The notes under the pieces: generated by a model | Told to the model about the DNA's origin: nothing | Databases searched by the model: none | Seen by the model: the letters and a program-made list of their open reading frames with translations, nothing else | Made by a program: the position numbers and the translations under genes | NCBI RefSeq assembly: GCF_051401765.1 | Contig: NW_027480429.1 | Location: 13,892,157-13,956,156 of the forward strand | DNA length: 64,000 nt | Source: Calliopsis andreniformis | Lineage: Eukaryota > Arthropoda > Insecta > Hymenoptera > Andrenidae | Direction of reading: 5' to 3' | In this document: positions 1 to 12,590 of the stretch, piece after piece | How the letters are laid out: each line of letters begins with the position of its first letter | Numbering within the stretch: the first letter of the stretch is position 1

Positions 1-985
1 AAGCCAACGCCCGCAGCATTAAATACAAAATAAATAGAACAGTTTTTCCATTGTATGAAACGAATAATTGCTACCAGTGTAAAAGTTATGGTCATTTCTA
101 CGTTCCGGGAAACCTAGGCTTCACTCTATGGCGGTGCTCCACCAGATGGAATAGTTAGGGCCTAAGAAGTGAACGCCAGAAGCATAAAATACAATATAAA
201 TGCAACAGTTTTTCCATCGTAGAAAACGAATAATTGCAACCAGTGTGAAAGTTATGGTGATTTCTATATTCCGAGCAACCTAGGCTTCACTCTAGGGAGG
301 TGCTCCACCATATCGAATAGCTACGGCCTTAGAAGCCTACGCCTGAAGCACAAAATACAATAAAAATGCAACGGTCTTTTCATCGTATAACAGGAATAAT
401 TGCAACAAGCGTGAAAGTAATGATCATTTCGGCGTTTCGGCCATCCTAGACTTAACTCTGAGGCATTGCTCCAACAGATCGAATAGTTAGGGCCTAATAA
501 GTCAACGCCAGAAGCATAAAATACAATATAAATACAACAGTTTTTCCATCGCAGAAAACGAATAATTGCAACCAGTGTGAAAGTTATGGTCATTTCTATA
601 TTCCGAGCAACCTAGGCTTCACTCTAGGGCGTTACTCCACCAGATCGAATAGTTAGGTCCTTAGAAGTCAACGCCACAAGCATAAAATACGATATAAATA
701 CAACAGCTTTTGCATCGTATAAAAGGAATAATTGCAAACAGTGTGAAAGTAATTGTCATTTCTACGTTCCGGGCAACCTAGGCTTCACTCTATGGCGTTG
801 CTTCACCAGATCAAACAGTTAGGGCCTAAGAAGTGAACGCCAGAAGCATTAAATACAATATAAATACAACAGTTTTTCCATCGTATAAAACGAATAATTG
901 CTACCAGTGTAAAAGTTATGGTCATTTCTACGTTCCGGGCAGCCTAGGCTTCACCCTAGGGCGTTGTTCCACCAGATCGAATAGT
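1..985 (+). repeat. Left block, copy 1 (about 6 monomers)
   Basis: This segment reappears almost base for base at 7139-8123, an offset of 7138 bp or exactly 43 x 166. A shorter part (from about 176) is also found at 11630 onward. It contains diverged monomers with marker words such as CTAGGGAGGTGCTCC near 292 and CATCGCAGAAAACG near 547. The marker words appear in the same order in all three copies, so this is a block copy and not chance similarity of monomers. The left end is cut by the window, so the true block may start earlier. Confidence 0.85.
113..278 (+). repeat. Representative 166-bp monomer, with internal layout
   Basis: Taking CCTAGG as base 1 (an arbitrary phase), the monomer reads as follows. 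Bases 1-25 are a GC-richer part with CCTAGG and a CTAGGG-type motif. Bases 26-43 hold CCACCAGATCGAATAG. Bases 44-56 hold the near-dyad TTAGGGCCTAAG. Then come CAACGCC and an A-rich stretch with a TATAAATA-like element. Next is a T-tract followed by CCATCG and, in most monomers, TATAAAACGAATAATTGC. The unit ends with CCAGTGTGAAAG, TGGTCATTTCTACG and TTCCGGGCAA. The main variant classes are CCTAAGAAG versus CCTTAGAAG versus ACTTAGAATTC after the dyad, and GTATAAAACG versus GTATAACAGG versus GTATATAATG after the T-tract. This copy has GTAGAAAACG at the last position and TTCCGAGCAA at the end. Confidence 0.9.
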
Positions 986-3900
986 TAGGTCCTTAGAAGT
1001 CAACGCCAGAAGCATAAAATACGATATAAATACAACAGCTTTTCCATGGTATGAAAGGAATAATTGCAAACAGTGTGAAAGTAATGGTCATTTCTACGTT
1101 CCGGGCAACCTAGACTTCACTCTACGGCGTTGTTCCACCAGATCGAATAGTTAGGGCCTAAGAAGTCAACACCAGAAGAATAAAATACAAAATAGATACA
1201 ACAGCCTTTACACCGTATAAAACGAATAATTGCAACCCGTGTGAAGGTTATGGTCATATCTACGTTCCGGGCAACCTGGGCTTCACTGTAGGGCGTTGCT
1301 CCACCAGATCGAAGTGTTAGGGCCTAAGAAGTCAACGCCCGAAGCATAAAATACGATATAAATACAACAGCTTTTCCATCGTATTAAATGAATAATTGCA
1401 AACAGTGTGAAAGTAGTGGTCATTTCTGCGTTCCGAGAAACCTAGGCTTCACTCTATGGCGGGGCTCCACCATATCGAATAGCTACGGCCTCAGAAGTCA
1501 ACGCCAGAAGCATAAAATACGATATAAATACAACAGCTTTTCCATCGTATAAAAGGAATAATTGCAAACAGTGTGAAAGTAATGGTCATTTCTACGTTCC
1601 GGGCAACCTAGGCTTCACTCTATGGCGTTCTTCCACCACATCGAATAGCTACGGCCTTAGAAGCCTACGCCTGAAGCATAAAATACAATAAAAATACAAC
1701 AGCCTTTTCATCGTATAAGAGGAATAATTGCAACAAGCGTGAAAGTAATGACCATTTCGGCGTTTCGGGCATCCTAGACTTAACTCTGAGGCATTGTTCC
1801 ACCTGATCGTATAGTTGGGTCCGTAGAAGTCAACGCCCGAACCATAAAATGCAAAAAAAATACAACAGTGTTACCATCATATAACAGGAATAATTGCAAC
1901 CAGTTTGAAAGTGATGGCCAATTCTACGTTCCGGGCAACTTAGGCTTCACTCTATTGCGTTGCTCAACCAGATCGAAAAGTTACTGCCTTAGAAGTCAAC
2001 GCCAGAAGCATAAAATACAATATAAATACAACAGTTTTTCCATCGTATAAAACGAATAATTGCAACCAGTATGAAAGTTATGGTCATTTTCTACTTTCCG
2101 GGCAACCTAGGCTTCACCCTAGGGCGTTGCTCCAACAGATGGAATAGTTAGGGCCTTAGAAGTCAACGGCCGAAGCATAAAATACGACATAAATACCACA
2201 GCTTTTCGGACGTATAAAACGAATAATTGCAACCAGTGTGAAAGTTATGGTCATTTCTACGTTCCGGGCATCCTAGGCTTCACTCTAGTGCGTTGCTCCA
2301 CCAGATCGAATAGTTAGGGACTTAGAAGTCAACGCCAGAAGCATAAAATACAATAAAGATGCAACAGTTTTTCCATCGTATAACAGGAATAATTGCAACC
2401 AGTGTGAAAGTAATGGTCAGTTCTACGTTCCGGGCAAACTAGGTTTCACTCTAGGGCGTTGCTCCACCAGATCGAATAGTTAGGGCCTAAGAAGTCACCG
2501 CCAGAAGCATAAAATACGATATAAATACCACAGCTTTTCCGTCGTATAAAACGAATAATTGCAACCAGTGTGAAAGTTATGGTCATTTCTAGGTTCCGGG
2601 CAACCTAGGCTTCACTCTAGGGCGTCGTTCCGCCAGATCGAATAGTTAGGGCCCAAGAAGTCAACGCCAGAAGCATAAAATACAATATAAATATAACAGT
2701 TATCCATCGTATAAAACGAATAATTGCAACAAGTACGAAAGTTGTGGTTATTTCTACTTTCCGGGCAACCTAGGCTTCACCCAAGGGCGTTGCTCCAACA
2801 GATCGAATAGTTAGGGCCTTAGAAGTCAATGCCCGAAGCATAAAATGCGATAAGAGTACAACAGTTTTTACATCATATAACAGGAATAATTGCATCCAGT
2901 TTGAAAGTGATGGTCAGTTCTACGTTCCGGGCAACCCAGGCTTCACTCTGGGGCGTTGATCCACTAGACGGAATAGCTAGTGCCTTAGAAGTCAACGCCA
3001 GATGCATAAAATACAATATAAATACAACAGTTTTTCCATCGTAAAAAACGAATAATTGCAACCAATATGAAAGTTAACGTCATTACTACTTTCCGGGCAA
3101 CCTAGGCTTCACCCTAGGGCGTTGCTCCAACAGATTGAATAGTTAGGGCCTTAGAAGTCAACGCCCGAAGCATAAAATACAAAATAAATAAAACAGTTTT
3201 TCCATCGTATAAAACGAATAATTGCTACCAGTGTGAAAGTTATGGTCATTTCTACGTTCCGGGCAACCTAGGCTTCACCCAAGGGCGTTGCTCCAACAGA
3301 TTGAATAGTTAGGGCCTAAGAAGTCAACGCCAGAAGCATAAAATACGATATAAATACAACAGCTTTTCCATCGTATAAAACGAATAATTGCAACCTGTGT
3401 GAAAGTTATGGTCATATCTACGTTCCGGGCAACCCAGGATTCACCCTAGGGCGTTGTTCCACCACATCGAATAGCTACGGCCTCAGAAGTCAACGCCTGA
3501 AGCATAAAATACAATAAAAATACAACAGTCTTTCCATCCTATAACAGGAATAATTGCAACCCGTGTGAAAGTGATGGTCCTTTCTACGTTCCAGGCAACC
3601 TAGGCTTCACTCTAGGGCGTTGTTCCACCAGATCGAATAGTTAGGGCCTAAGAAGTCAACGCCCGAAGCATAAAATACAAAATAAGTAGAACAGTTTTTC
3701 CATCGTATAAAACGAATAATTGCTACCAGTGTGAAAGTTATGGTCATTTCTACTTTCCGGGCAACCTAGACTTCCCCCGAGGGCGTTGTTCCACCAGATG
3801 GAATAGTTAGGGCCTAAGAAGTCAACGCCAGAAGCATAAAATACGATATAAATACAACAGCTTTTCCATCGTACAAAACGAATAATTGCAACCAGTGTGA

Positions 3901-4099
3901 AGGTTATGGTCATTTCAACGTTCCGAGCAACCTAGGCTTCCCCCTAGGGCGTTGCTCCAACAGATTGCATAGTTAGGGCCATAGAAGTCAATGCCCGAAG
4001 CAAAAAATGCAATAAAAATACAACGGTTTTTCCATTGTATAAAGCGAATAATTGCTACCAGTGTAAAAGTTATGGTCATTTCTACGGTCCGGGCAACCT

Positions 4100-5252
4100 A
4101 GGCTTCACTGTATGGCGTTCTTCCACCACATCGAATAGCTACGGCCTCAGAAGTCAACGCCTGAAGTATAAAATGCAATAAGAATACAACAGTCTTTCCA
4201 TCCTATAACAGGAATAATTGCAACCCGTGTGAAAGTTATGGTCACTTCTGCGTTCCGTGCAACCTAGGCTTCACCCTAGGGCGTTGCTCCACCAGATCAA
4301 ACAGTTAGGGCCTTAGAAGTCGACGCCCGAAGCATTAAATACAAAATAAATAGAACAGTTTTTCGATTGTATAAAACGAATAATTGCCACCAGTGTAAAA
4401 GTTATGGTCATTTCTACGTTCCGGGCAACCTAGGCTTCACCCTAGGGCGTTGTTCCACCAGATCGAATAGTTAGGGCCTAAGAAGTCAACGCCAGAAGCA
4501 TAAAATACGATATAAATACAACAGCTTTTCCATCGTGTAAAAGGAATAATTGCAAACAGTGTGAAAGTAATGGTTATTCCTACGTTCCGGGCAACCTAGG
4601 CTTCACTCTACGGCGTTGTTCAACCAGATCGAATAGTTAGGGCCTAAGAAATCAACACCAGAAGAATAAAACACCAATTAAGTACAACAGCCTTTACATC
4701 GTATAAAACGAAAGATAGCAACCAGTGTGAAAGTTATGGTCATTTCTACGTTCCGGGCAACCCAGGTTTCACTCCAGGGCGTTGCTCCACCAGATCGAAT
4801 AGTTAGGGCCTCAGAAGTCAACGCCCGAAGCATAAAATACAAAATAAATAAAACAGTTTTTCCATTGTATAAAACGAATAATTGCTACCAGTGTAAAAGT
4901 TACGGTCATTTCCACGTTCCGGGCAACCTAGGCTTCACCCTAGGGCATTGTTCCATCAGATCGAATAGTTAGGCCCTAAGAAGTGAACGCCATAAGAATA
5001 AAATACAATATAAGTACAACAGTTTTTCCATCGTATAACAGGAATAACTGCAAACAGTGTGAAAGTACTGGTCAGTTCTACGTTCCGGGCAACCTAGGTT
5101 TCACTCCAGGGCGTTGATCCACTAGATCGAATAGTTAGGTCATAAGAAGTCAATGCCAGAAGCATAAAATACGATATAAATACAACAGCTTTTCCATCGT
5201 ATAAAACGAATAATTGCAACCAGTGTGAAAGTAATGGTCATTTCTACGTTCC
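4100..5252 (+). repeat. Seven-monomer block, copy A (offset 4316)
   Basis: Begins around ACTGTATGGCGTTCTTCC and is repeated at 8416-9568 with a constant offset of 4316 bp (26 monomers). It includes an unusual monomer with AAACACCAATTAAGTAC (near 4668) and AACGAAAGATAGC (near 4709), present at the same relative place in both copies. Only scattered point differences were seen, for example CAAACTAGG for CAACCTAGG near 9239. Confidence 0.85.
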
Positions 5253-6230
5253 GGGCAACCTAGGCTTCACTGTATGGCGTTCTTCCACCACATCGAATAG
5301 CAACGGCCTCAGGAGTCAACGCCAGAAGCATAAAATACAATATAAATACAACAGCCTTTCCATCCTATAACAGGAATAACTGCAACCCGTGTGAAAGTGA
5401 TGGTCATTTCTACGTTCCGGGCAACCTAGGCTTGACCCTAGGGCGTTGCTCCACTAGATCGAATAGCTAGGGCCTTAGAAGTCAACGCCAGAGGCATAAA
5501 ATACAATATAAATACAACAGCTTTTCCATCGTAAAAAACGAATAATTGCAACCAGTGTGAAAGTTATGGTTATTTCTACATTACGAGCAACCTAGGCTTC
5601 ACTCTAGGGCGTTTCTCCACCAGATCGAATAGTTAGGTCCTTAGAAGTCAACGCCAGAAGCATAAAATACAAAATAAATAGAACAGTTTTTCCATCGCAT
5701 AAAACGAATAATTGCAAACAGTGTGAAAAATATGGACATTTCTACGTTCCGGGCTACCTAGGCTTCACTCTATGGCGTTCTTCCACCACATCGAATAGCA
5801 ACGGCCTCCGAAGTCAACGCCAGAAGCATAAAATACAATATAAATATAACGGCTTTACAATCGTATAAAAAGGGTAATAGCAACCAGTGTGAAAGTTATG
5901 GTCATTTCTACGTTCCGGGCAACCTAGGCTTCACTCTAGGGCGTTGCTCCACCAGATCAAACAGTTAGGGCCTTAGAAGTCAACGCCCGAAGCATAAAAT
6001 ACGATATAAATACAACAGCTTTTCCATCGTATAAAACAAATAATTGCAACCAGTGTGAAAGTTATGGTCATTTCTACGTTCCGGGCAACCTAGGCTTCAC
6101 TGTATGGCGTTCTTCCACCACATCGAATAGCAACGGCCTCAGGAGTCAACGCCAGAAGCATAAAATACAATATAAATACAACAGCCTTTCCATCCTATAA
6201 CAGGAATAACTGCAACCCGTGTGAAAGTGA
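5155..6230 (+). repeat. Five-monomer periodicity (830 bp), older
   Basis: Bases 5155-5400 recur at 5985-6230, an offset of 830 bp or 5 x 166. Both contain the rare words TAGCAACGGCCTCAGGAG and CTTTCCATCCTATAACAGG in the same order. The monomers between are different, so only about one and a half monomers of the unit are still recognisable. Confidence 0.7.
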
Positions 6231-7138
6231 TGGTCATTTCTACGTTCCAGGCAACCTAGGCTTCACTCTAGGGCGTTACTCCACCAGATCAAACAGTTAG
6301 GGCCTTAGAAGTCAACTCCCGAAGCATTAAATACAAAATAAGTAGAACAGTTTTTCCATTGTATAAAACGAATTATTGCTACCAGTGTGAGAGTTCTGGT
6401 CATTTCCACGTTCCGGGCAACCTAGGCTTCACTCCAGGGTGTTGCTCCACCAGATCGAATAGTTAGGGCCTTAGAAGTCAACGCCAGGAACATAAGATAC
6501 AATAAAAATACAACAGTCGTTTCATCGTATTACAGGAATAATTGCAATAAGCGTGAAAATAATGATCATTTAGGCGTTTCGGGCATCCTAGACTTAACTC
6601 TGAGGCTTTGCTCCACCAGATCGAATAGTTAGGGCCTAAGAAGTCAACGCCAGAAGCATAAAATACAATATAAATACTACCGCTTTTCCATCGTATAAGA
6701 GGAATAATTGCAAACAGTGTGAAAGTAATGGTCATTTCTACGTTCCGGGCAACCTAGGCTTCACCCTAGGGCGTTGCTCCACTAGATCGAATAGTTAGGT
6801 CCTTAGAAGTCAACGCCAGAAGCATAAAATACAATATAAATGCAACAGTTTTGCCACCGTATAAAATGAATAATTGCAAACAGTGTGAAAGATATGGAAA
6901 TTTCTACGTTCCGGGCAACCTAGGCTTCACTCTATGGCGTTCTTCCACCACATCGAATAGCTACGGCCTCAGAAGTCAACGCCTGAAGCATAAAATACAA
7001 TATAAATATAACAGTTTTTCCATCTTATAAAACGAATAATAGCAACCAGTGTGAAAGTTATGGTCATTTCTACGTTCCGGGCAACCTAGGCATCACTCTA
7101 GGGCGTTGGTCCTCCAGATCAAACAGTTAGGGCCTTCG

Positions 7139-8415
7139 AAGCCAACGCCCGCAGCATTAAATACAAAATAAATAGAACAGTTTTTCCATTGTATGAAACG
7201 AATAATTGCTACCAGTGTAAAAGTTATGGTCATTTCTACGTTCCGGGAAACCTAGGCTTCACTCTATGGCGGTGCTCCACCAGATGGAATAGTTAGGGCC
7301 TAAGAAGTGAACGCCAGAAGCATAAAATACAATATGAATGCAACAGTTTTTCCATCGTAGAAAACGAATAATTGCAACCAGTGTGAAAGTTATGGTCATT
7401 TCTATATTCCGAGCAACCTAGGCTTCACTCTAGGGAGGTGCTCCACCATATCGAATAGCTACGGCCTTAGAAGCCTACGCCTGAAGCACAAAATACAATA
7501 AAAATGCAACGGTCTTTTCATCGTATAACAGGAATAATTGCAACAAGCGTGAAAGTAATGATCATTTCGGCGTTTCGGCCATCCTAGACTTAACTCTGAG
7601 GCATTGCTCCAACAGATCGAATAGTTAGGGCCTAATAAGTCAACGCCAGAACCATAAAATACAATATAAATACAACAGTTTTTCCATCGCAGAAAACGAA
7701 TAATTGCAACCAGTGTGAAAGTTATGGTCATTTCTATATTCCGAGCAACCTAGGCTTCATTCTAGGGCATTGCTCCACCAGATCGAATAGTTAGGTCCTT
7801 AGAAGTCAACGCCACAAGCATAAAATACGATATAAATACAACAGCTTTTGCATCGTATAAAAGGAATAATTGCAAACAGTGTGAAAGTAATTGTCATTTC
7901 TACGTTCCGTGCAACCTAGGCTTCACTCTATGGCGTTGCTTCACCAGATCAAACAGTTAGGGCCTAAGAAGTGAACGCCAGAAGCATTAAATACAATATA
8001 AATACAACAGTTTTTCCATCGTATAAAACGAATAATTGCTACCAGTGTAAAAGTTATGGTCATTTCTACGTTCCGGGCAGCCTAGGCTTCACCCTAGGGC
8101 GTTGTTCCACCAGATCGAATAGTTAGGGCCTAAGAAGTGGACGCCAGAAGCATAAAATACAATATAAATACAACAGTTTTTCCATCGTATAAAACGAATA
8201 ATTGCAACGAGTGTGAAAGCTATGGTCAGTTCTACATTCCGAGCAACCTAGGCTTCACTCTAGGGCGTTGCTCCACCAGAGCGAATAGTTAGGTCCTTAG
8301 AAGTCAACGCCAGAAGCATAAAATACGATATAAATACAACAGCTTTTCCATGGTATGAAAGGAATAATTGCAAACAGTGTGAAAGTAATGGTCATTTCTA
8401 CGTTCCGGGCAACCT
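7139..8415 (+). repeat. Left block, copy 2, with one extra monomer
   Basis: Bases 7139-8123 match 1-985 at offset 7138. About one monomer (8124-8289, recognisable by AAGTGGACGCC and AACGAGTGTGAAAGC) has no counterpart in copy 1. Bases 8290-8415 then match 985-1111 at offset 7304, which is 44 x 166. The block therefore differs from copy 1 by gain or loss of exactly one monomer. At about 8413-8424 the sequence switches to a block copied from about 4.1 kb. Confidence 0.82.
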
Positions 8416-9568
8416 AGACTTCACTGTATGGCGTTCTTCCACCACATCGAATAGCTACGGCCTCAGAAGTCAACGCCTGAAGTATAAAATGCAATAAGAA
8501 TACAACAGTCTTTCCATCCTATAACAGGAATAATTGCAACCCGTGTGAAAGTTATGGTCACTTCTGCGTTCCGTGCAACCTAGGCTTCACCCTAGGGCGT
8601 TGCTCCACCAGATCAAACAGTTAGGGCCTTAGAAGTCGACGCCCGAAGCATTAAATACAAAATAAATAGAACAGTTTTTCGATTGTATAAAACGAATAAT
8701 TGCCACCAGTGTAAAAGTTATGGTCATTTCTACGTTCCGGGCAACCTAGGCTTCACCCTAGGGCGTTGTTCCACCAGATCGAATAGTTAGGGCCTAAGAA
8801 GTCAACGCCAGAAGCATAAAATACGATATAAATACAACAGCTTTTCCATCGTGTAAAAGGAATAATTGCAAACAGTGTGAAAGTAATGGTTATTCCTACG
8901 TTCCGGGCAACCTAGGCTTCACTCTACGGCGTTGTTCAACCAGATCGAATAGTTAGGGCCTAAGAAATCAACACCAGAAGAATAAAACACCAATTAAGTA
9001 CAACAGCCTTTACATCGTATAAAACGAAAGATAGCAACCAGTGTGAAAGTTATGGTCATTTCTACGTTCCGGGCAACCCAGGTTTCACTCCAGGGCGTTG
9101 CTCCACCAGATCGAATAGTTAGGGCCTCAGAAGTCAACGCCCGAAGCATAAAATACAAAATAAATAAAACAGTTTTTCCATTGTATAAAACGAATAATTG
9201 CTACCAGTGTAAAAGTTACGGTCATTTCCACGTTCCGGGCAAACTAGGCTTCACCCTAGGGCATTGTTCCATCAGATCGAATAGTTAGGCCCTAAGATGT
9301 GAACGCCATAAGAATAAAATACAATATAAGTACAACAGTTTTTCCATCGTATAACAGGAATAACTGCAAACAGTGTGAAAGTACTGGTCATTTCTACGTT
9401 CCGGGCAACCTAGGTTTCACTCCAGGGCGTTGATCCACTAGATCGAATAGTTAGGTCATAAGAAGTCAATGCCAGAAGCATAAAATACGATATAAATACA
9501 ACAGCTTTTCCATCGTATAAAACGAATAATTGCAACCAGTGTGAAAGTAATGGTCATTTCTACGTTCC
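8416..9568 (+). repeat. Seven-monomer block, copy B (offset 4316)
   Basis: Copy of 4100-5252. It joins left-block copy 2 on its left side at about 8413-8424, and on its right side passes at about 9568 into monomers not found after 5252. Both joins keep the 166-bp phase, as expected from exchange between homologous monomers. Confidence 0.83.
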
Positions 9569-11629
9569 GAGCAAGCTAGGCGTCACTCTATGGCGTTGCT
9601 CCACCAGATCGAATAGCTAGGGACTTAGAATTCATCGCTAAAAGCATAAAATACAATTAAAATACAACAGTTTTTCCATTGTATAACAGGAATAATTGCA
9701 ACCAGTGTGAAAGGAATGGTCATTTCTACGTTCCGGGCAACGTAGGTTTCACTCTAGCGTGTTGATGCACCAGAGGGAATAGTTAGGGCCTAAGAAGTCA
9801 ACGCCAGAAGCATAAAATACAATATAAATGCAACAGCTTTTCAATCGTATAAAACGAATAATTGCAACCAGTTTGAAAGTGATGGTCATTTCTACGTTCC
9901 GGGCAACCTAGGCTTCACTGTAGGGTGTTGCTCCACCAGATCGAAGTGTTAGGGCCTAAGAAGTCAACGCCCGAAGCATAAAATACGATATAAATACAAC
10001 AGCTTTCCCATCGTATTAAATGAATGATTGCAAACTGTGTGAAAGTAGTGGTCATTTCTGCGTTCCGAGCAACCTAGGCTTCACTCTAGGGCGGTGCTCC
10101 ACCATATCGAATAGCTACGGCCTTAGAAGCCTACGCCTGAAGCATAAAATACAATACAAATACAACAGTCTTTTCATCGTATAACCGGAATAATTGCAAC
10201 ATGCGTGAAAGTAATGATCATTTCGGCGTTTCGGGCATCCTAGACTTAACTCCGAGGCACTGCTCCACCAGATTGAATAGTTAGGGCCTAAGGAGTCAAC
10301 GCCAGAAGCATAAAATACAATATAAATGCAACAGCTTTGCCACCGTATAAAATGAATAATTGCAACCAGTGTGAAAGTTATGGTCATTTCTATATTCCGA
10401 GCAACCTAGGCTTCACTCTAGGGCGGTGCTCCGCCATATCGAATAGCTACGGCCTTAGAAGCCTACGCCTGAAGCATTAAATACAATCAAAATACAACGG
10501 TCTTTTCATCGTATAACAGGAATAATTGCAACAAGCGTGAAAATAATGATCATTTCGGCGTTTCGGGCATCCTAGACTTAACTCTGAGGCATTGCTCCAC
10601 CAGATCGAATAGTTAGGGCCTAAGAAGTCAACGCCAGAAGCATAAAATACAATATAAATACAACAGTTTTTCTATTGTATAAAACGAATAATTGCTACCA
10701 GTGTAAAAGTTATGGTCATTTCCACGTTCCGGGCAACCTAGGCATCACCCTAGGGCGTTGTTCCGGCAGATCGAATAGTTAGGGCCTAAGAAGTGAACGC
10801 CAGAAGCATAAAATACAGTATAAATACAACAGTTTTTCCATCGTATAAAACGAATAATTGCAACCAGTGAGAAAGTTATGGACATTTCTACATTCCGAAC
10901 AACGAAGGCTTCACTCTAGGGCGTTGCTCCAACAGATTGAATACTTAGGGCCTTAGAAGTCAACGCCCGGAGCATAAAATGCAATAAAAATACAACAGTT
11001 TACCCATCGTATAACAGGATTAATTGCAACCAGTTTGAAAGTGATGGTCATTTCTACGCTCCGGGCAACCTAGGCTTCTCTCTAGGGCGTTGCTCCACTA
11101 GATCGAATAGCTAGGGCCATAGAAGTCAACGCCAGAAGCATAAAATACGAAATAAATACAACAGTTTTTCCATCGTATAAAACGAATAATTGCAAACAGT
11201 GTGAAAGCTATGGTCATTTCCACATTCCGAGCAACCTAGGCTTCACTCTAGGGCGGTGCTCCAACAGATTGAATAGTCAGGGCCTTATAAGTCAACGCCC
11301 GAAGCATAAAATGCAATAAAAATACAACAGCCTTTCCATCCTATAACAGGAATAATTGCAACCCGTGTGAAAGTGATGGTCATTTGTACGTTCCAGGGAA
11401 CCTAGGCTTCACTCTAGGGCGTTGCTCCACCAGATCGAATTGTTAGGGCCAAAGAAGTCAACGCCCGAAGCATAAAATACAAAATAAATAGAACAGTTTT
11501 TCAATTGTATAAAAAAAATAATTGCTAGCAGTGTAAAAGTTATGGTCATTTCTACGTTCCGGGCTACCTAGGCTTCGCCCTAGGGCATTGTTCCATCAGA
11601 TCGAATAGTTAGGCCCTAAGCAGTGAACG
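9569..11629 (+). repeat. Diverged monomers without a clear higher-order unit
   Basis: Tandem 166-bp monomers in phase. It includes the first EcoRI-type monomer (AGAATTCATCGC near 9627) and two copies of the divergent TTAACTC-GAGGC class (near 10245 and 10575). The part at 9885-10110 is similar to 1250-1450 and 13200-13440 (marker GATCGAAGTGTTAGG). No gene or other element is visible. Confidence 0.7.
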
Positions 11630-12590
11630 CCAGAAGCATAAAATACAATATAAATGCAACAGTTTTTCCATCGTAGAAAACGAATAATTGCAACCAGTGT
11701 GAAAGTTATGGTCATTTCTATATTCCGAGCAACCTAGGCTTCACTCTAGGGAGGTGCTCCACCATATCGAATAGCTACGGCCTTAGAAGCCTACGCCTGA
11801 AGCACAAAATACAATAAAAATGCAACGGTCTTTTCATCGTATAACAGGAATAATTGCAACAAGCGTGAAAGTAATGATCATTTCGGCGTTTCGGCCATCC
11901 TAGACTTAACTCTGAGGCATTGCTCCAACAGATCGAATAGTTAGAGCCTAATAAGTCAACGCCAGAAGCATAAAATACAATATAAATACAACAGTTTTTC
12001 CATCGCAGAAAACGAATAATTGCAGCCAGTGTGAAAGTTATAGTCATTTCTATATTCCGAGCAACCTAGGCTTCACTCTAGGGCGTTGCTCCACCAGATC
12101 GAATAGTTAGGTCCTTAGAAGTCAACGCCACAAGCATAAAATACGATATAAATACAACAGCTTTTGCATCGTATAAAAGGAATAATTGCAAACAGTGTGA
12201 AAGTAATTGTCATTTCTACGTTCCGGGCAACCTAGGCTTCACTCTATGGCGTTGCTTCACCAGATCAAACAGTTAGGGCCTAAGAAGTGAACGCCAGAAG
12301 CATTAAATACAATATAAATACAACAGTTTTTCCATCGTATAAAACGAATAATTGCTACCAGTGTAAAAGTTATGGTCATTTCTACGTTGCGGGCAGCCTA
12401 GGCTTCACCCTAGGGCGTTGTTCCACCAGATCGAATTGTTAGGGCCTAAGAAGTGGACGCCAGAAGCATAAAATACAATATAAATACAACAGTTTTTCCA
12501 TCGTATAAAACGAATAATTGCAACGAGTGTGAAAGCTATGGTCATTTCTACATTCCGAGCAACCTAGGCTTCACTCTAGGGCGTTGCTCC
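11630..12590 (+). repeat. Left block, copy 3
   Basis: Matches 7314-8274 at offset 4316 (26 x 166) and, except for the additional monomer, 176-985. It shares the extra AAGTGGACGCC monomer (near 12452) with copy 2, so copies 2 and 3 are closer to each other than to copy 1. A few point differences are visible, such as TTAGAGCC near 11942 and CGTTGCGGGC near 12386. Confidence 0.82.

Noticed and set aside
140..150. Pol III B-box-like GATCGAATA in nearly every monomer
   Set aside because: It lacks the final C of the GWTCRANNC consensus and no A box lies at a suitable distance upstream. No tRNA fold or SINE head is present.
154..160. TTAGGG as telomere repeat
   Set aside because: It occurs once per 166-bp monomer and is never in tandem, so it is not telomeric or interstitial telomeric DNA.
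321..593. A 90-codon open frame on the minus strand, with relatives at 7459-7731, 10115-10387 and 11775-12047
   Set aside because: All copies lie at the same monomer phase and follow the block duplications. The hydrophobic stretches come from the reverse complement of the AT-rich part. Related frames elsewhere are interrupted at random, so there is no sign of selection for coding.
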